Part shown: one piece after another, positions 47,998 to 60,171 of the stretch
Layout of the letters: each line of letters begins with the position of its first letter
Numbering within the stretch: position 1 is the stretch's first letter
Assembly: GCF_910592395.1 (NCBI RefSeq)
Contig: NC_088316.1
Span: 4,896,001 to 4,960,000, forward strand
Source of the DNA: Lineus longissimus
Lineage: Eukaryota; Nemertea; Pilidiophora; Heteronemertea; Lineidae
Direction of reading: 5' to 3'
DNA length: 64,000 nucleotides
Notes under the pieces: generated by a model
The model's database searches: none
Told to the model about the DNA's origin: nothing
Seen by the model: the letters and a program-made list of their open reading frames with translations, nothing else
Program-made: the position numbers and the translations under genes

Positions 47998-49750
47998 AAC
48001 TCCGTATAATTGTAAAACAATTCGTAGATATCGATGAATAAATACTCCAGTTTCATCGACCTACATTGTACGATCGCTTCATACTACGAAAAGATCGTGT
48101 CGAAAAACATGACGTCATGACTATCGGGCATCGTAGCTGTAATCAAATCAAACATTTTAAATGCCATTAAAAAACCATTTGCATGATCCGGGGATAAGGA
48201 ATTAACCACTTCCTATCGGATCTGACGAACCTCATAGACACCAGGACCTTGTGGTTGACATTAGTATAGACCAGCCTGACCCCTCCACTCCAAGGAAAAT
48301 GGACCGGGGATCGACCTCGAATAGTGGCGTTCATTCGCCAGGCCGAAAGTAAACGACTTTACCGCATTAATTATGTCACAACATAGGGCGTGCATCTTTT
48401 GAACGTCTGGTCATCCCTAAAAAAATTGGCCATCCTCCAAACAACTTGTACTCTAGTTTGTCGCTTCTAACGTCCATCCAGATCTTTACACAGTGCAAAT
48501 TTCCAGGCCCGTAATGGGGGAAATTTAAGACCTTCTACTGAAGCCACTATTGCCATTGATGCTGCTGGTCAATCAATAAAGAAACTTACTCCCTTTAATA
48601 GTGGGCCTACCAAAATGAACACATACACTAGCGTACTGCAGCGGACGTTAGGCGTGCAAAATTGAGTATATTCTGAAATATTAGCAGCACGCACTTTCTC
48701 AGTAAACACATAATACAGAGCCGTTGCCTTCGTCTGCACAGGAACTGCGCAGTGGGTAAATTGCGTTCAGTATTCCTGGCCTTTCTTTCGAGGCAGCACA
48801 TATGTTTATATAGGAGGAGCGGATCGGAACGTATTTGAATGGGCTTTCTTTACTAACGCTAAATTGTTGGAGGTTGAACGATTGTGAAAAAGACGCTGAG
48901 CGAGTCTGGAATAATGCCTGAGGAAAAGACCATGGCTGGTATCTTAGAATGCTCCTTTTGACTGGCAATGTTCTAAAAATCAGGCCGACCTTTCGATAGC
49001 CAGAGAGAAAATGTTGGCCTTTTCCTAGTAATAATGGTTGATCATAAAATTGCAAAAGTTTACCTAACATGATAACAATAGGCATAAGGTTGACCTTTAG
49101 ACTTTTAAAGGAGCATTCAAAGATACCAGCCCTGGACTGTCGGGGCGACAGTCCCTTTCAGATTGCGCTAATGTCATCACCAACAAAGACATTTGTGTTA
49201 ACAAAGTTTTAACCGAGTTCAAAAGCTTCTAAACAAGTGCTTCTCTCAGGAGTTTTCAAATAAAAAACTATCATAAGACCCCGTTTTGCTGAACAATAAA
49301 AAACGGCCTGCTATCGATGAAACTAGACTAGTTTCTTCCTATGATTTTCCATTTTCATCATCGCCCAGCGGCCCGTAACGTTAATAATCTGATCCAAGAA
49401 AATGCAAGCCATATCCGTTTCCGACGAGGCTATAATTTAACTGTGATCTATGGTACCCGCGTCTCAATTACTCAGGTGGCAGACGCGCAGGCTGAGAGTG
49501 ATCGATGGTTCCTGCGCGTCTCAAGTTCGCAGGGGCGGGTCAGGGTTGAGACGCATTTTTGTTTTATTATGCACGGTCACGCAAAGTCTTTTAAGTTTGC
49601 TTGGAACTGAACACAGACAGAAAATAATACTGCAATCTTCCATGTACCCTACATTTAAAGGAGACCATGAAGTTTAGGATGGTGTTTGACTTAGTGTCCG
49701 ACGAAAGACGACCCTACATGCAAAGGCCTTTTGTGCTATAGGAAACGATT
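47998..49750. other. Intergenic, no gene recognised
   Basis: No recognisable domain. The 128-codon minus-strand frame (48699-49085) has no supporting features. Confidence 0.5.
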
Positions 49751-50693
49751 AAACCATTTATTTTTAAATCTGGACTTTGGGTATGAAATAGTAGGAGGTC
49801 AAATAAGTGATATTTAGGTGACCGAGATATATTCACAGTATATAATGGGTCATTGTCGTGTTTGATTGCGTGATACAAATTCCTGGAACAAGCAGACAGG
49901 TTTTGATGCATTGTGAGATGGAAGATGGAACCCCTATTGCAGACTTCGTGTACTTTTATCTGACCCACCTGGTTCATACTTTAATTTATAGCCGCCATTT
50001 TTTAATTTCAAATGATCGCGTCATTAAGATCTACACAGTGCCCTGCCCGATGTTCTTACTCTGCAACTGATTATATTTTTTTCTTCCCTGAATTTCCACT
50101 CTCTACACGTCCTCATGTAGCCAAGAAACGGCTGTGGTTACGCCCTCATCAGATCAATCTCAATTGCAACTTTCTAACCCTCCAATTTTTCGACAAAACG
50201 TGCCTAGATTTACCAGATATGGTTCTTACCAACTGGCGTGTTGTTTTGCTCAGGGTTTTAGATTATTTTCATGCCAAAAAAACCCACCTGGGTGGGGGTC
50301 GACGGAAATGACATCATTCGTTCGACAGTTTTATTCAATAATACATGAATATGTTCAAAATGGTCACAGCAGTTGAGATCGTCACAAAAAACACCTAATC
50401 TGTATATTAGAGCTGAAACAAAATTGGAAAAGCATCGAACACGTTCAGAAAAATAGTTTACTGAAGCAGGAGTTGTGTTATAGATCCACCAATTACTAGA
50501 AACCAACGGAAACTGAGATTTGGATAATACAGGAATCTCGCTCCCCATTCCCAATACCAAGTGAGTGAGATATTATCTCACTCACTCGGTCACCTAAATA
50601 TCACTTATTTGACCTCCTACTATTTCATATTCTAAAAGGCCTTAGTCACAGTATATCATTGTTTCTAATACAAAATACATTACGCCTCGTTTT

Positions 50694-51160
50694 GATCGGA
50701 GCGGTCTTGGTATCGTAACCAATGACCGCCTGGGTAGGTATAAAATTCTGAATTTTAGCAGACGAATTATTTTCACCAAGAAGCAACGACTCAGCCCCAC
50801 AAAACAATGTCAAGAACACGAGATTTTGAAGTATTCCCCGATATTGGGATTTGTGAAGTAGGGAGGATACCCGAGGACTCTTTCGAGGTCGTCAGTCAGG
50901 ATTCAGAAGAGGTCAAAGACGAGGAAATGGTAGAAATCGAGCTAGCAGACTGGGAATTCCCTTGCTGCGTGACGTCATCTTCACAAGCAAAAATATGGCG
51001 GAGTTCCGGACACCAGGCTGGATCATTCTTTGACGAAAACGGACATATATACCTTTCAAATCGTATTTAATTTGTTTAATTTTGAAACCTTTTAGAATAG
51101 AAATTAATACCTCGCTGTCGGTCATTGGTTGTATAATCAAGACCGCTCGGGTAGACCTCA
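50694..51160. mobile_element. Inverted-repeat element carrying an acidic reading frame
   Basis: The left end (50694-50750: GAGCGGTCTTGG, then AACCAATGACCGCC, then GGTATAAAATTCTG) is the imperfect inverse of 51085-51160 (TTCTATT/ATTAATACC, GGTCATTGGTTGTAT, AAGACCGCTC). Between them lies an 87-codon plus-strand frame. The right end has been duplicated in inverted orientation to form the palindrome at 51103-51267. Confidence 0.6.
50807..51070 (+). CDS. Acidic hypothetical protein fragment inside a transposable element
   Basis: An ATG with A at -3 opens 87 codons. The peptide starts MSRTRDFEVFPDIGICEVGR and continues with an acidic region containing SQDSEEVKDEEMVEIELADW before a less convincing tail ending at a TAA. 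Composition is unlike the random frames around it, and its place between inverted ends suggests the start of an element-encoded protein, perhaps a first exon: GT dinucleotides occur near 50970, where the acidic part ends. No domain is recognised, and no catalytic region follows. Confidence 0.35.
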   Translation: MSRTRDFEVFPDIGICEVGRIPEDSFEVVSQDSEEVKDEEMVEIELADWEFPCCVTSSSQAKIWRSSGHQAGSFFDENGHIYLSNRI

Positions 51161-51267
51161 AATTACGTCCAAAACCCTCGGCGAAGCGCCTCGGGTTTTG
51201 GACTGCATTTTCGGTCTACCCGAGCGGTCTTGATTATACAACCAATGACCGCCAGCTCGGTATTAAT
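51103..51267. repeat. 165-bp near-perfect palindrome
   Basis: From ATTAATACC at 51103 to GGTATTAAT ending at 51267 the sequence reads as its own reverse complement with few mismatches, including TCATTGGTTGTATAATCAAG and its complement. At the centre is GGCGAAGCGCC, itself a tiny hairpin. Transcribed or single-stranded, it would form a hairpin of about 75 bp. Confidence 0.9.
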
Positions 51268-51305
51268 TCCTTAACCCAAAGTCCAGATTTAAAAATGAAT
51301 GGTTT

Positions 51306-53570
51306 GAATGCCTCTGTAGGAGAATGGCAGCCCCACGGCATTCTTGTGTTACATGGATGGGGTTTCGCATACATATTGATTCTCAAAAGGATAAAAAGTC
51401 GACTGAAACACAGGAAGGAACTGCTGGGGGTAGGAAAGAACGCCTACCCAATCCTTTATATTTACCATTAGGCAGAGCTTTGTAAATTGAAAAATAAAAA
51501 CACAAAAACACGAAACTGCGGATCAAAAGGTATGTGTATTAGTATATCGTGCCCAATTTAGATATTTCTTTTCCATTCTGACTGCATTTGGTTTTATTAC
51601 ATGTTATTTCATGAATTGATGTTCTACTGTAAAGCGGCAAATTGTCGAAGGCGTTTTTACGGATTTTGCTAATATCCTCGATATGCTAAAATTAAACCGA
51701 TGATTTGTATTTCTATTCGAAAAAGGCAACGAACTTTTGTCAAGTTCTCAAAAATAAATTCACATTTTGCTAACTGCAAAACTAAGGAAGTTTGCATGTT
51801 GCGGTGCAAAAGAACTAAAGTTTGATAAATTTGATTCAAGATGTTTGGTTTCTACAGCAAAAAGGGTTCTGGATTAGGCTGGTGAATGAATGTTAATTGC
51901 TTGGATACTGTTGCACAGTGAAAAGCGCTTACGAACGAGTCCCTCTAATGTATTCAATTAGCAAGAGATTTTAATAACAAGAGCCTGCACTTTAAAAAAA
52001 CTCAAACTTTCTCTTTTCGACTTATAATTCGCATGTTCGAATCTCATACATGATCATATCAAACTCTTGCGAAGTATTTGCGCTGTATTATGATGCATTT
52101 ATCAAAAAATTGATCTGAGAAAGAAGGTCTTGATAGCACATTTAGCTGAGCTGAATGATGAAAGCAAGTCTTTTTAATTCCTAATCGCAAAAAGATTTTA
52201 AAAGCTCTTGTTTAAGACGGTTATAATGTACCCATTAGCCTTAATTGAGTTAGCGCCTATGTGTAACGATGTCTTTTATCTTAATTGTCGGTGATGGTCA
52301 GTGTTTATTTCTAATGTTTCCCTACCCATTGTCTACGGACGAGGTTAACTGTCGAGGCTCGTTGCTGGACAAAATTCGAAATGTTGCCCACACAACTCCG
52401 TAAGTCACAATGGCGCAGCGATATATAAAAAAATCATTCAAAGCGCAAAAAATGGATTTTTGGTAGGGTCTTACTAGCATGACTAGAAGCATTCATTAGA
52501 ACAATTTTGTAAAATGAATATTACTAAGAATCAAGATATTCGCTCAGAGCTACCAAATCTTTCGCTGTATATATACCAATAATGTCGTGTCTTCTAATCC
52601 GAGTCATTTACCGGTATGATGGCTACTTCCCGAAGGCAGTTTCGCTGTTACTTGTCAAGACGATTTAAGTCAGTTCTCAGCCGAAAAGTGCATCACTGGT
52701 GAGTTGAAATTGGAAAAAATTCTCTAAATTTGAATAGATAGACCAAAACATCTGCCATATGGCTAAAGATAAACTGATCTTTTCAACTTTTTGTAATTTG
52801 GTATTACAATAATATAACAAACAAGAAATCTAAAGTAAAAACTCCATAGTAACCGCGTTGCGTGTCGCACATTAATCATATACATTATAAGGCGTATTTA
52901 TTTTTGCGGTGAGGTTTATTAATAGGGAGCGTGTGATATCAAACAAACCAAGCCGCTTTTTATTTGTCGCGAATTATGGTATTTGAAAAATGGTTCATGA
53001 TATATGATATTTGATATACAATGGTATAAGAAGGAAGATATATGATTATTCTTATTTTATAGACGTGTTCTAACTCATTCTTATTCGAGATGTGTGCTAG
53101 TCTAGCAATGTGTTTTATTGGCATATTTTAGCTACATTTTAATATTCTATTAAGGATAACTGAATGCTGCGTTACGCTTTTAGATGTATGCGGTCTACCA
53201 TTTCTTCAACACTATGATTGTGTTTCTCTAAATCACAAAATCTGAAGAAAATAACGATGAAATTGACAAATATTATATAATTACAAGCTGCAAGAGCGTA
53301 CGATTGTGATCGGACGGTCGCGGGTACTTTCGACTGCATGAAATGTCCCCGTGTAGCGCGGTGTGCGCGCTCTTCGGGTTTCTGAAGAATTGTTTTTTGA
53401 ATTAGGCTGATGCGCAATGAATGCAAAGCGTTTTATTGCAGTACATTCTCTGTTTTACAGTATAAAAGCACATTTCAATATCAAATAATCATAAAGATAC
53501 ATTTCAATATCAGTGCCACGTCTTAAGACGAGCGCCCGAAGTACGCAGTATGGCATACCTGGTAATTATA
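51306..53570. other. Intergenic, no gene recognised
   Basis: Strongly AT-rich, short frames only. Confidence 0.5.
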
Positions 53571-54605
53571 AGGTGTCCGATTCTTTGGTTCTGACACCGG
53601 TCTAATCGCCTATATCTGCCCTTCACAGGTCAAGTGCAAGTAAGCCCTCCACGACAGCCACATACGATATAACCCTGAGAATGCGTCTGCGGAGACACGT
53701 GATAGTATCATATGTTCAACGTATCTTCGGCCGAAACGTGTTAATCCCATTGGATGGCTACGAAATTATCTGAACCATTTGTCCATATTTTGTGGACATT
53801 CTGATCGGTTCCCCAATGATATTGCTGCCTTCTTCAATATCATCGCGCTTATTGGCAATGTCTGATGTCGTGTTTTAGGGACGAGACCGGGTAATATTTT
53901 AGCGGAGGACGAACATTGTCTCTGTAGTTTTCTTTTCAATGTGAGTTGGAGTGTACTGCACAGAGGCAAACACGGGCATCATTGTTCGACAGTCTTTGGT
54001 TCATTGTTATAGTGTGAATATCAAGGAATGGCTTACCAACGATCTAATACCGAACACAAATAATTCATCAACGAAATATGCCGATTTCTTTCTCGATATT
54101 TGCGGACAATCTAATCAGATGCCTCGACCATCTTCTTCAATATCGCCTCGCTTGTCACCTAGCAATGTCAGAGATGTCGCAGAGGTCTGCCGTAGCTTGT
54201 TGTTGTTGGACATGGTCGCTCCACAAAGACATTTGCTGGTAATCCTGCAGAAAGTGATCGTCCATGAATCCTGGATTCATTTTCTATTCCGCGACGGTCC
54301 AACGTCAGCGCGGGTTTCGCACTCATCATCCACAGATGTGGCTGCATGTAATTGTCATTCGTTCTAACTGCGGTCTGAGCGCCTCTATCTGTCATTCACA
54401 GGTCAAACTCAAGGGAGCGCTTGACGACCGCCACCTGCTACCCTCAAACGTATGAAGAAATTGCCAACCAACCAATTCAATGACAAAGACATGTATTATA
54501 TCTCACTCATCAATGGCAGACTTGCATTTAATCCCATCTTGAAATGTCATCCGATCGATTTGTCCATATTTGCAGACGATCTGATTAGTTCGCTAATACA
54601 AATGA
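53571..54605. repeat. Diverged tandem duplication, period about 785 bp
   Basis: The stretch TATCTGCCCTTCACAGGTCAAGTGCAAG (about 53611) recurs as TATCTGTCATTCACAGGTCAAACTCAAG (about 54386), and TTTGTCCATATTTTGTGGAC (about 53778) as TTTGTCCATATTTGCAGACG (about 54559). A third, partial copy of the second block lies at about 54085-54170 (TTCTTCAATATCGCCTCGC against TTCTTCAATATCATCGCGC at about 53832). Function unknown. Confidence 0.55.
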
Positions 54606-56314
54606 CTGTCTTCCGTACTCACCTGCTCATCACCAAACATGACATGAGTGATTTCAAAGTTCGTGTTAAGTGTCAACGTTGAAATGTGAACAGAGCGTCA
54701 TACGCGTTGACCCTGTGGGAACAGTAGTGCTCGCCAAAGCGAGGCAATTTAAAATACACTTTGCTGCTACTTCACCTCAAACATGACAAATGGAAACCAG
54801 TGCATTTTTTTGCAGTTATTCTTTCGGATGTTCTTTTACTGCATGACCCCAGCGTGACGGAGTATGTTTCCTGAAAGTTCAATCTCGTTAAAGTTAGTAA
54901 TAATGTCCTTGCATCTAGTATACATCACAGCAGTGTCGAGCTCCCATCTGGTTTTATAGCTGTAACTCTTTTTTATTCGACATAAAAAAAACGGCATCCC
55001 ATTTCCCGGCTCCAGAAAGTCACGGACCGTTCACAGTATTCCATCTGGCAACGAGTTGCAGTGTTGTTCCATGCAGCTATTCAATAAATCAGTCTACACG
55101 ACGATAATCAACTATTATTTATCGCATGTTTTGCAATTCTGAAGGAAGTTTTTCTGATATCTAGTTTAAATGACATTATTTATTACATGGTTGGCTTTTT
55201 AGAAGGAGGTGTTAACGTGTTGATGACATTCAGCCATGAATCTTGCACGTATTTCAAGTCGCTTGACGTGTAGATGTTGTTGTTGCTGTGTCTGGCCCAT
55301 GACCGGACGGAAATGCGAAGAAAAGTAATAAGTGCTTAGCGAAATATACGAGGGTTATCAAGGTAAACACCAACATCACCGAACACAATAGCAGAGTAGC
55401 GATTGTTGTCATTCTTGGTGAATACCGTGTCGTAGGGGTATACCTTAAAGTCAAATTTTGGCAGCATTTGAGTTCTTGTAAAGAAAAACAGTTCCTGCAA
55501 ATCAAAAGCATTTGCCTTTTGCCATTCATCCACCAAAGACGAGGGTATTCATTCGCAACGAGAGATAGGCCATTTGCAAATTTGAGGACCACTTGGCGAA
55601 CGCGTGCGTTTAGCACAGACGTGGAGGATGGGGGTGTGGGGGGGGGGGGGGGAGGAAGTTGACATGATGATTCGAATATTTTTATCGCAGTACAAAATAT
55701 CTCACGAGACATAAGTTCAGGTTAGAATATTTCAAAGTTCGGTAACGAACTTCCTTGAATAATATTTATTTGTACAACACATTTTGCTATTGAAATGAAT
55801 TATGCAACATAACGCCATCCATCTGAGATATCGACAGACTTTCTTTTTGCGTACGTAATCAAGCGGTGGTATATGGCGTACGCAAGCGTACGACGAGGAG
55901 GAGTACTGACATTCGGATATCTGTGCGTACGTACTAAATTAACGACCCCTTACCACTGCCAACCAAGAGTTACTCAAGTCCAACCCCAATGCATGTTAAA
56001 AGACAAGACATAAGCTTAAAAAGCGGCATTCACTGTTCTGCTTTTCGAGGATAGTGGAGAATATAAGAAAGGATAAGGTTCGGTCAGCTCAGAATACGCC
56101 CACCATACGCTAGTCAAGCTAATGGTGGCTAAGAACGATGTTTTTTCTCCACCAATTCTTGACTGCGATCTATAATGATCTCTTTTCGAAAAGTCAGTAG
56201 CATGCTGTTGCTGGTGGTCATCAGTCAAACGGCTCATGCAAAAAACGAACACAAATAGATTGTCAAAACTTTTGATCCATCCACATTTGTGTCCAGATCA
56301 TTTTTCAGAGGTCG
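54606..56314. other. Intergenic, no gene recognised
   Basis: Contains a 15-G run at 55638-55652. The 152-codon minus-strand frame at 55254-55712 is driven partly by that run and shows no domain. Confidence 0.5.
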
Positions 56315-56352
56315 AAGATGAGAGAAGTAGTTTTAACTACTTCTCTCATCTT
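56315..56352. repeat. Perfect 18-bp-arm hairpin
   Basis: AAGATGAGAGAAGTAGTT, a TT spacer, then the exact complement. No T-run follows and the context is intergenic, so I do not call it a terminator. It may be a minimal foldback remnant. Confidence 0.9.
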
Positions 56353-56933
56353 GAAATTGAACTAAACGCCCAGTAACGGTTGCGGGCGATTGCAAGCAAA
56401 GTTAGTGATCCTGGCAAGCCGTCATCGCGTTCTTGAATGGCACTGTCCTGAATAATTGCCCAGGCGGTGTCTCAGATAAGAACATCGGCATGTATGTAAA
56501 CTATCATAAACATATCTCTTTCTCTTTCTCTGACTGTCGATCATATCTGTATAATCTGGAATTTGTTAGTGAACAGTGAAATGTCCGTTGTGAAAGGACT
56601 GTTCCAAAATATCGCCATTCAGTTCCAGGTTAAACTAATAACATGATAACATAGAGAATCAGCCGTGATTTTCGTTCGTCTTTTGATCTCTGAGTGCTTT
56701 AGCTATCAATATCGACCCCGTACGTACTGATGGTTATTCACTGATCCCCTATTTGCTGGGTTGATCGAGAGACAACAACCTGCTGTCTCAACTGGATTAT
56801 GGTGATACGCTCTTTACATTTATAAGTAAAAACAACTTATTTGGTAGTTCAAATTGCTCCAACTGTGAGATTAGAAAAGAATAATCATGAATTAGCTGTT
56901 CCAGCTACATGTAAAATGGTTAAGAATTACTAA
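56353..56933. other. Intergenic, no gene recognised
   Basis: AT-rich, short frames only. Confidence 0.5.
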
Positions 56934-57218
56934 TTTGTAAGTTAAACAACTAATATCACAGTCGGTGCAATAGCAACTACCAAATTAGAAAAAAAACACA
57001 TAAATTAGTTATTTTTATGATCCAATTATAAGATTGTAATGGGTTGAATCTTGGACGAATAACATATTTTTAAGATTTGTAAGTTAAACAACTAATTTCA
57101 CAATCTGTGCGATAGCAACTACCCGATTAGAAAAAAATACTATAAATTAGTTATTTTTACGATCCAATTATAAATAGATTGTAATGGGTTGAATCTTGGA
57201 TGAATAACATATTTTTAA
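56934..57218. repeat. 142-bp tandem duplication
   Basis: Unit 1 is 56934-57075 and unit 2 is 57076-57218, both starting TTTGTAAGTTAAACAACTAAT and ending GAATAACATATTTTTAAG. They differ by a handful of substitutions and a few small indels. Confidence 0.9.
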
Positions 57219-58267
57219 GTGATGTCGACTTAGTATGGATCACCTAGACAAAGGGGGGTAATGCGCTGCATGCAGTGTTTGCATTAATCGCTGCATCGAA
57301 TACTTTTAACATAAATACAGGCCGTATAGAGTTGTAGAAAGAAAGTGTGATTATGCACAAAGATGTCAGTCAATATGGTGTTTTTTGTCAGGGTGTTCCT
57401 TTACCCAAAACGTCCCTGATCATCAGTCATGTCTCTCACAGGGATTTGTTTTTGCAGTGACTTGAATGGCAGATCTAGAGGCATATTTCAGTGCACCTAC
57501 CAAGAAATTCCTTGCGTACGTAATTGAGGTTTAGTAAAGAAAGGAGATGCCTTTGTCCTACTTCATCTAGTCCCCAAGTCAGCACTCACGTTTTATCTTG
57601 GCTAATGTTCGTTTTCTTAGATCTATGCGTGCTATCTGCCTGTAATAATAGCTATCGGCCTCATCGAATTGACGGAACAAAAGCGGAATGAACGGCATAG
57701 GAATCATGTACAAACCGTGTCCAGTCGCAGAGATGTCTTCCAGTTTAATGGAGGAATAGCGGCGGATAGTGACATAGTGACATGATTTCTGTGGAGAGAG
57801 CGCCAGATACATCCATCATGGCTCAAGTTATGGTATATTAATTTCTTGTTCACGTGATGAATGTTAGCATCAGCGTCGACCCAGCATTATCTCCCGCTGC
57901 TCCTCCCTCAACTTGGAAAACAGTTGGCGATGATTAAGCATAATTCTATCACGTTCCATCTTTCCGTTCATTCCGTCAATTCGAGAAGGCCGTCAGTGCG
58001 AGTGACTTGAAGACAAAGGCCATGGCAACGTATTTAATTATGATTATCCATTAAGATTGGTATATTACACGCCACCACTGACACATGAAGCTCATTCCCG
58101 ATTCACCAAAGCCTTGTGCCGGATTTTCTTTCTGTCATGGGGCAATACTAGTAGTGAAGTTCCGCATCATCAAATCAAATTATATGGGAATTACGAATTA
58201 CGAATGTTTCGTTGTCAAATAGTTTACATTTTAAATGCATCAATACAAATAGCTCGTCGTCGTAAAG
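57219..58267. other. Intergenic, no gene recognised
   Basis: Short frames only. Confidence 0.5.
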
Positions 58268-58745
58268 GCGTAAGGTATTGTAAAGCCCGCAGCACACTAG
58301 CCGCCAACTTTGGCGACAAGAAGCGTTCGGCTGACGCCTCTCGACGCCAAAGTTGGCGGCCAGTGGATCCCGGTCAGAGCACACCTGCCCAGAATAGGCG
58401 TCCAGTAGCGTCATTTCCGCCACTTTAGGCTGCCATTTTGAAATAATGTGACATCAAGACGCAAGCTGATTGGCCATAGCCTCGCCGCCGACGCCAAGTC
58501 AGGCGGGCATCCGTAGCACACCTGGCTTCTTCTTGCGTTCAAACGCGGCGACACGCGTCAAAAATCAAACATGTTAGATATTTGGCGTTTCGTTGCGGCA
58601 AGTGGCGGCAAGTCGCGTTCGCTGACGCCGTTCGTAGCAGAATAGGGATTTTTCCGGCGTTCAGGACTCTTGCGGCAAAAAACGCCTGTGAACGCCGAAG
58701 TTGGCGGCGAGTGTGCTACGGGCTTAAACGCGTAAGGTATTGTAA
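58268..58745. mobile_element. GC-rich foldback-like element between 16-bp direct repeats
   Basis: GCGTAAGGTATTGTAA is perfectly repeated at 58268-58283 and 58730-58745. Between them, AGCCCGCAGCACACT and GCCGCCAACTTTGGCG at the left are mirrored at the right by CGCCGAAGTTGGCGGC and AGTGTGCTACGGGCTT. AGCACAC and GGCGGCAAGT motifs recur inside in both directions, giving multiple nested hairpins. GC content is clearly above that of the flanks. Confidence 0.7.
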
Positions 58746-58786
58746 GGGATGCGTTGCGAAACCCCACCATTGTCCTACGGTCTTAT

Positions 58787-58860
58787 TAAAGGGTTATCAG
58801 GGGAAATCTTGATAATATCGACCCCACAAAACCTCTTTAATGGGGGTCGATATTCCTCCC
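58787..58860. repeat. Short dispersed repeat with 12-bp-arm hairpin
   Basis: AATATCGACCCC (58814-58825) pairs with GGGGTCGATATT (58843-58854). The left part of this stretch matches 46790-46830. Confidence 0.65.
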
Positions 58861-59094
58861 AAACCTGCAAGATAAAATGTTATTACTATGCTCTTAGCCG
58901 TGAAATTATCCCTCCGAGTGTACCAACTACTTCCATCAATGATTATATCATTAATGGGGGGAGAGAAAGATCTGATATTTGTCGTGAGGATAACGATTCT
59001 CGGGCGCTTCAGTATTAGTCTTAGAGAAAGAAAGGTCTTATTCTCTAAATGAATTTGTTCTGCGTCACCGCACCGTCTTCCTGTTAGTACCTTT

Positions 59095-59240
59095 GTATAT
59101 GAAAGTGTTCGACGTTTTTCCTATTTCGTTTCTATTCTCTCATTATAGTAGAAAAAGCGTAATATTCGTTGACGGCCTGGTCACCGTCTTCCTGCCGCCC
59201 GAGTGCACCCGATGTTGATTTTTATGTCACCCCGCTATCA
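59095..59240 (+). repeat. Family R dispersed repeat, diverged copy
   Basis: GTGTTCGACGTTTTTCC, TAGTAGAAAAAGCGTAAT, CGAGTGCACCC and TGTCACCCCGCTATCACG occur in the same order as at 8310-8460. Confidence 0.6.
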
Positions 59241-60171
59241 CGCCGCATCGTTCGTTTTTGAGGGCTTTGGGCAAAATTTAGATAATTTTAATTGAACAAG
59301 ATTGATCGTCATATTGAAGATCATTCATGCCTATACCATAAACATGATAAAGAAAAAAACAACACTGAAACATGTCATTAACGTTTTCTATCGCATGCCG
59401 GCCCCTCCTCTCGCAACAGTATTGTACCCTAATGCACCTCGACTACACAATCAGCACCAAGTGTCTTTTTGCCGAGCCTCTACTACAAACTAATCTCAAT
59501 ATTATTTGTCTCATAATCAAACATTCCATCCTACTCCAACATTTTCTTGGTCCAAGCCGCGGTTTACTTCCGGGCATGCTAACCAAAACATAAAATCTCA
59601 TCTAATAACAAAAGAAAAACGCACGTTCATCTCGTGCAATGCGACCAGGTTGCACAAAAATGTAACAAAAGATGCGTTTCAGAACAATCATGTCTTGATT
59701 TGTCAGCCGGAAGACAACATTAATGTTTTTCGCACAATACAGAGATTAACGCGGCGGTTCTAGGATGAGTCGCAGTGGTTGACAACTTCTTTTCCCCATT
59801 TAGCAAAAGGCATAAAACATCGAACATTCTAGAAACTGCATTACACGCCTGAGCTGAGGTAGAATTATCAAAGGAGGTTGGTAACTATCCGTAAGCAAAA
59901 ATGGAATTGTCATTCACGGAACAATCGTGCAAAATTGGCGGAAGAAAACTAAAGTTTTCATGGCATTCACATGTGACAATGAAATAATATGAGCGTAATT
60001 TTCCACACGAGTTGTGATTATTCTAAAATCGACAACGGTGTACGCTATTTCCTACGATCCCATTGGCCTATAGGTTATTGGAGGTTAAACGTGTATACTG
60101 TCCCTTGGGTAACAAAAGAAGCGAAATCTACCGGCGAAATATCCTCAATAAACGTTGACCCTGCTATCTTG
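59241..60171. other. Intergenic, no gene recognised
   Basis: Short frames only. Confidence 0.5.

Larger units (their letters stand above)
49751..51305. mobile_element. Nested inverted-repeat element with split right arm
   Basis: The left arm 49751-49826 (76 bp) is matched, inverted, by two separated pieces: 50585-50628 (all 44 bases identical) and 51274-51305 (one mismatch in 32). The right arm was therefore split by about 645 bp of later sequence (50629-51273), which itself contains another inverted-repeat element and a palindrome. A piece of family R lies inverted at 50405-50470. The order of events can be read directly from these breaks. Confidence 0.75.

Noticed and set aside
53951-54367. 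138-codon plus-strand frame
   Set aside because: It lies in the diverged tandem duplication and is not kept open in the other unit.
54540-54600. FADD-like tetrad in an open frame, resembling a reverse transcriptase active site
   Set aside because: Flanking residues do not resemble any reverse transcriptase, the frame is only 76 codons, and the DNA belongs to a diverged tandem duplication whose other copy does not keep the tetrad.
55254-55712. 152-codon minus-strand frame
   Set aside because: Its proline-rich part is a translation of the poly-G run at 55638-55652, and there are no other coding features.
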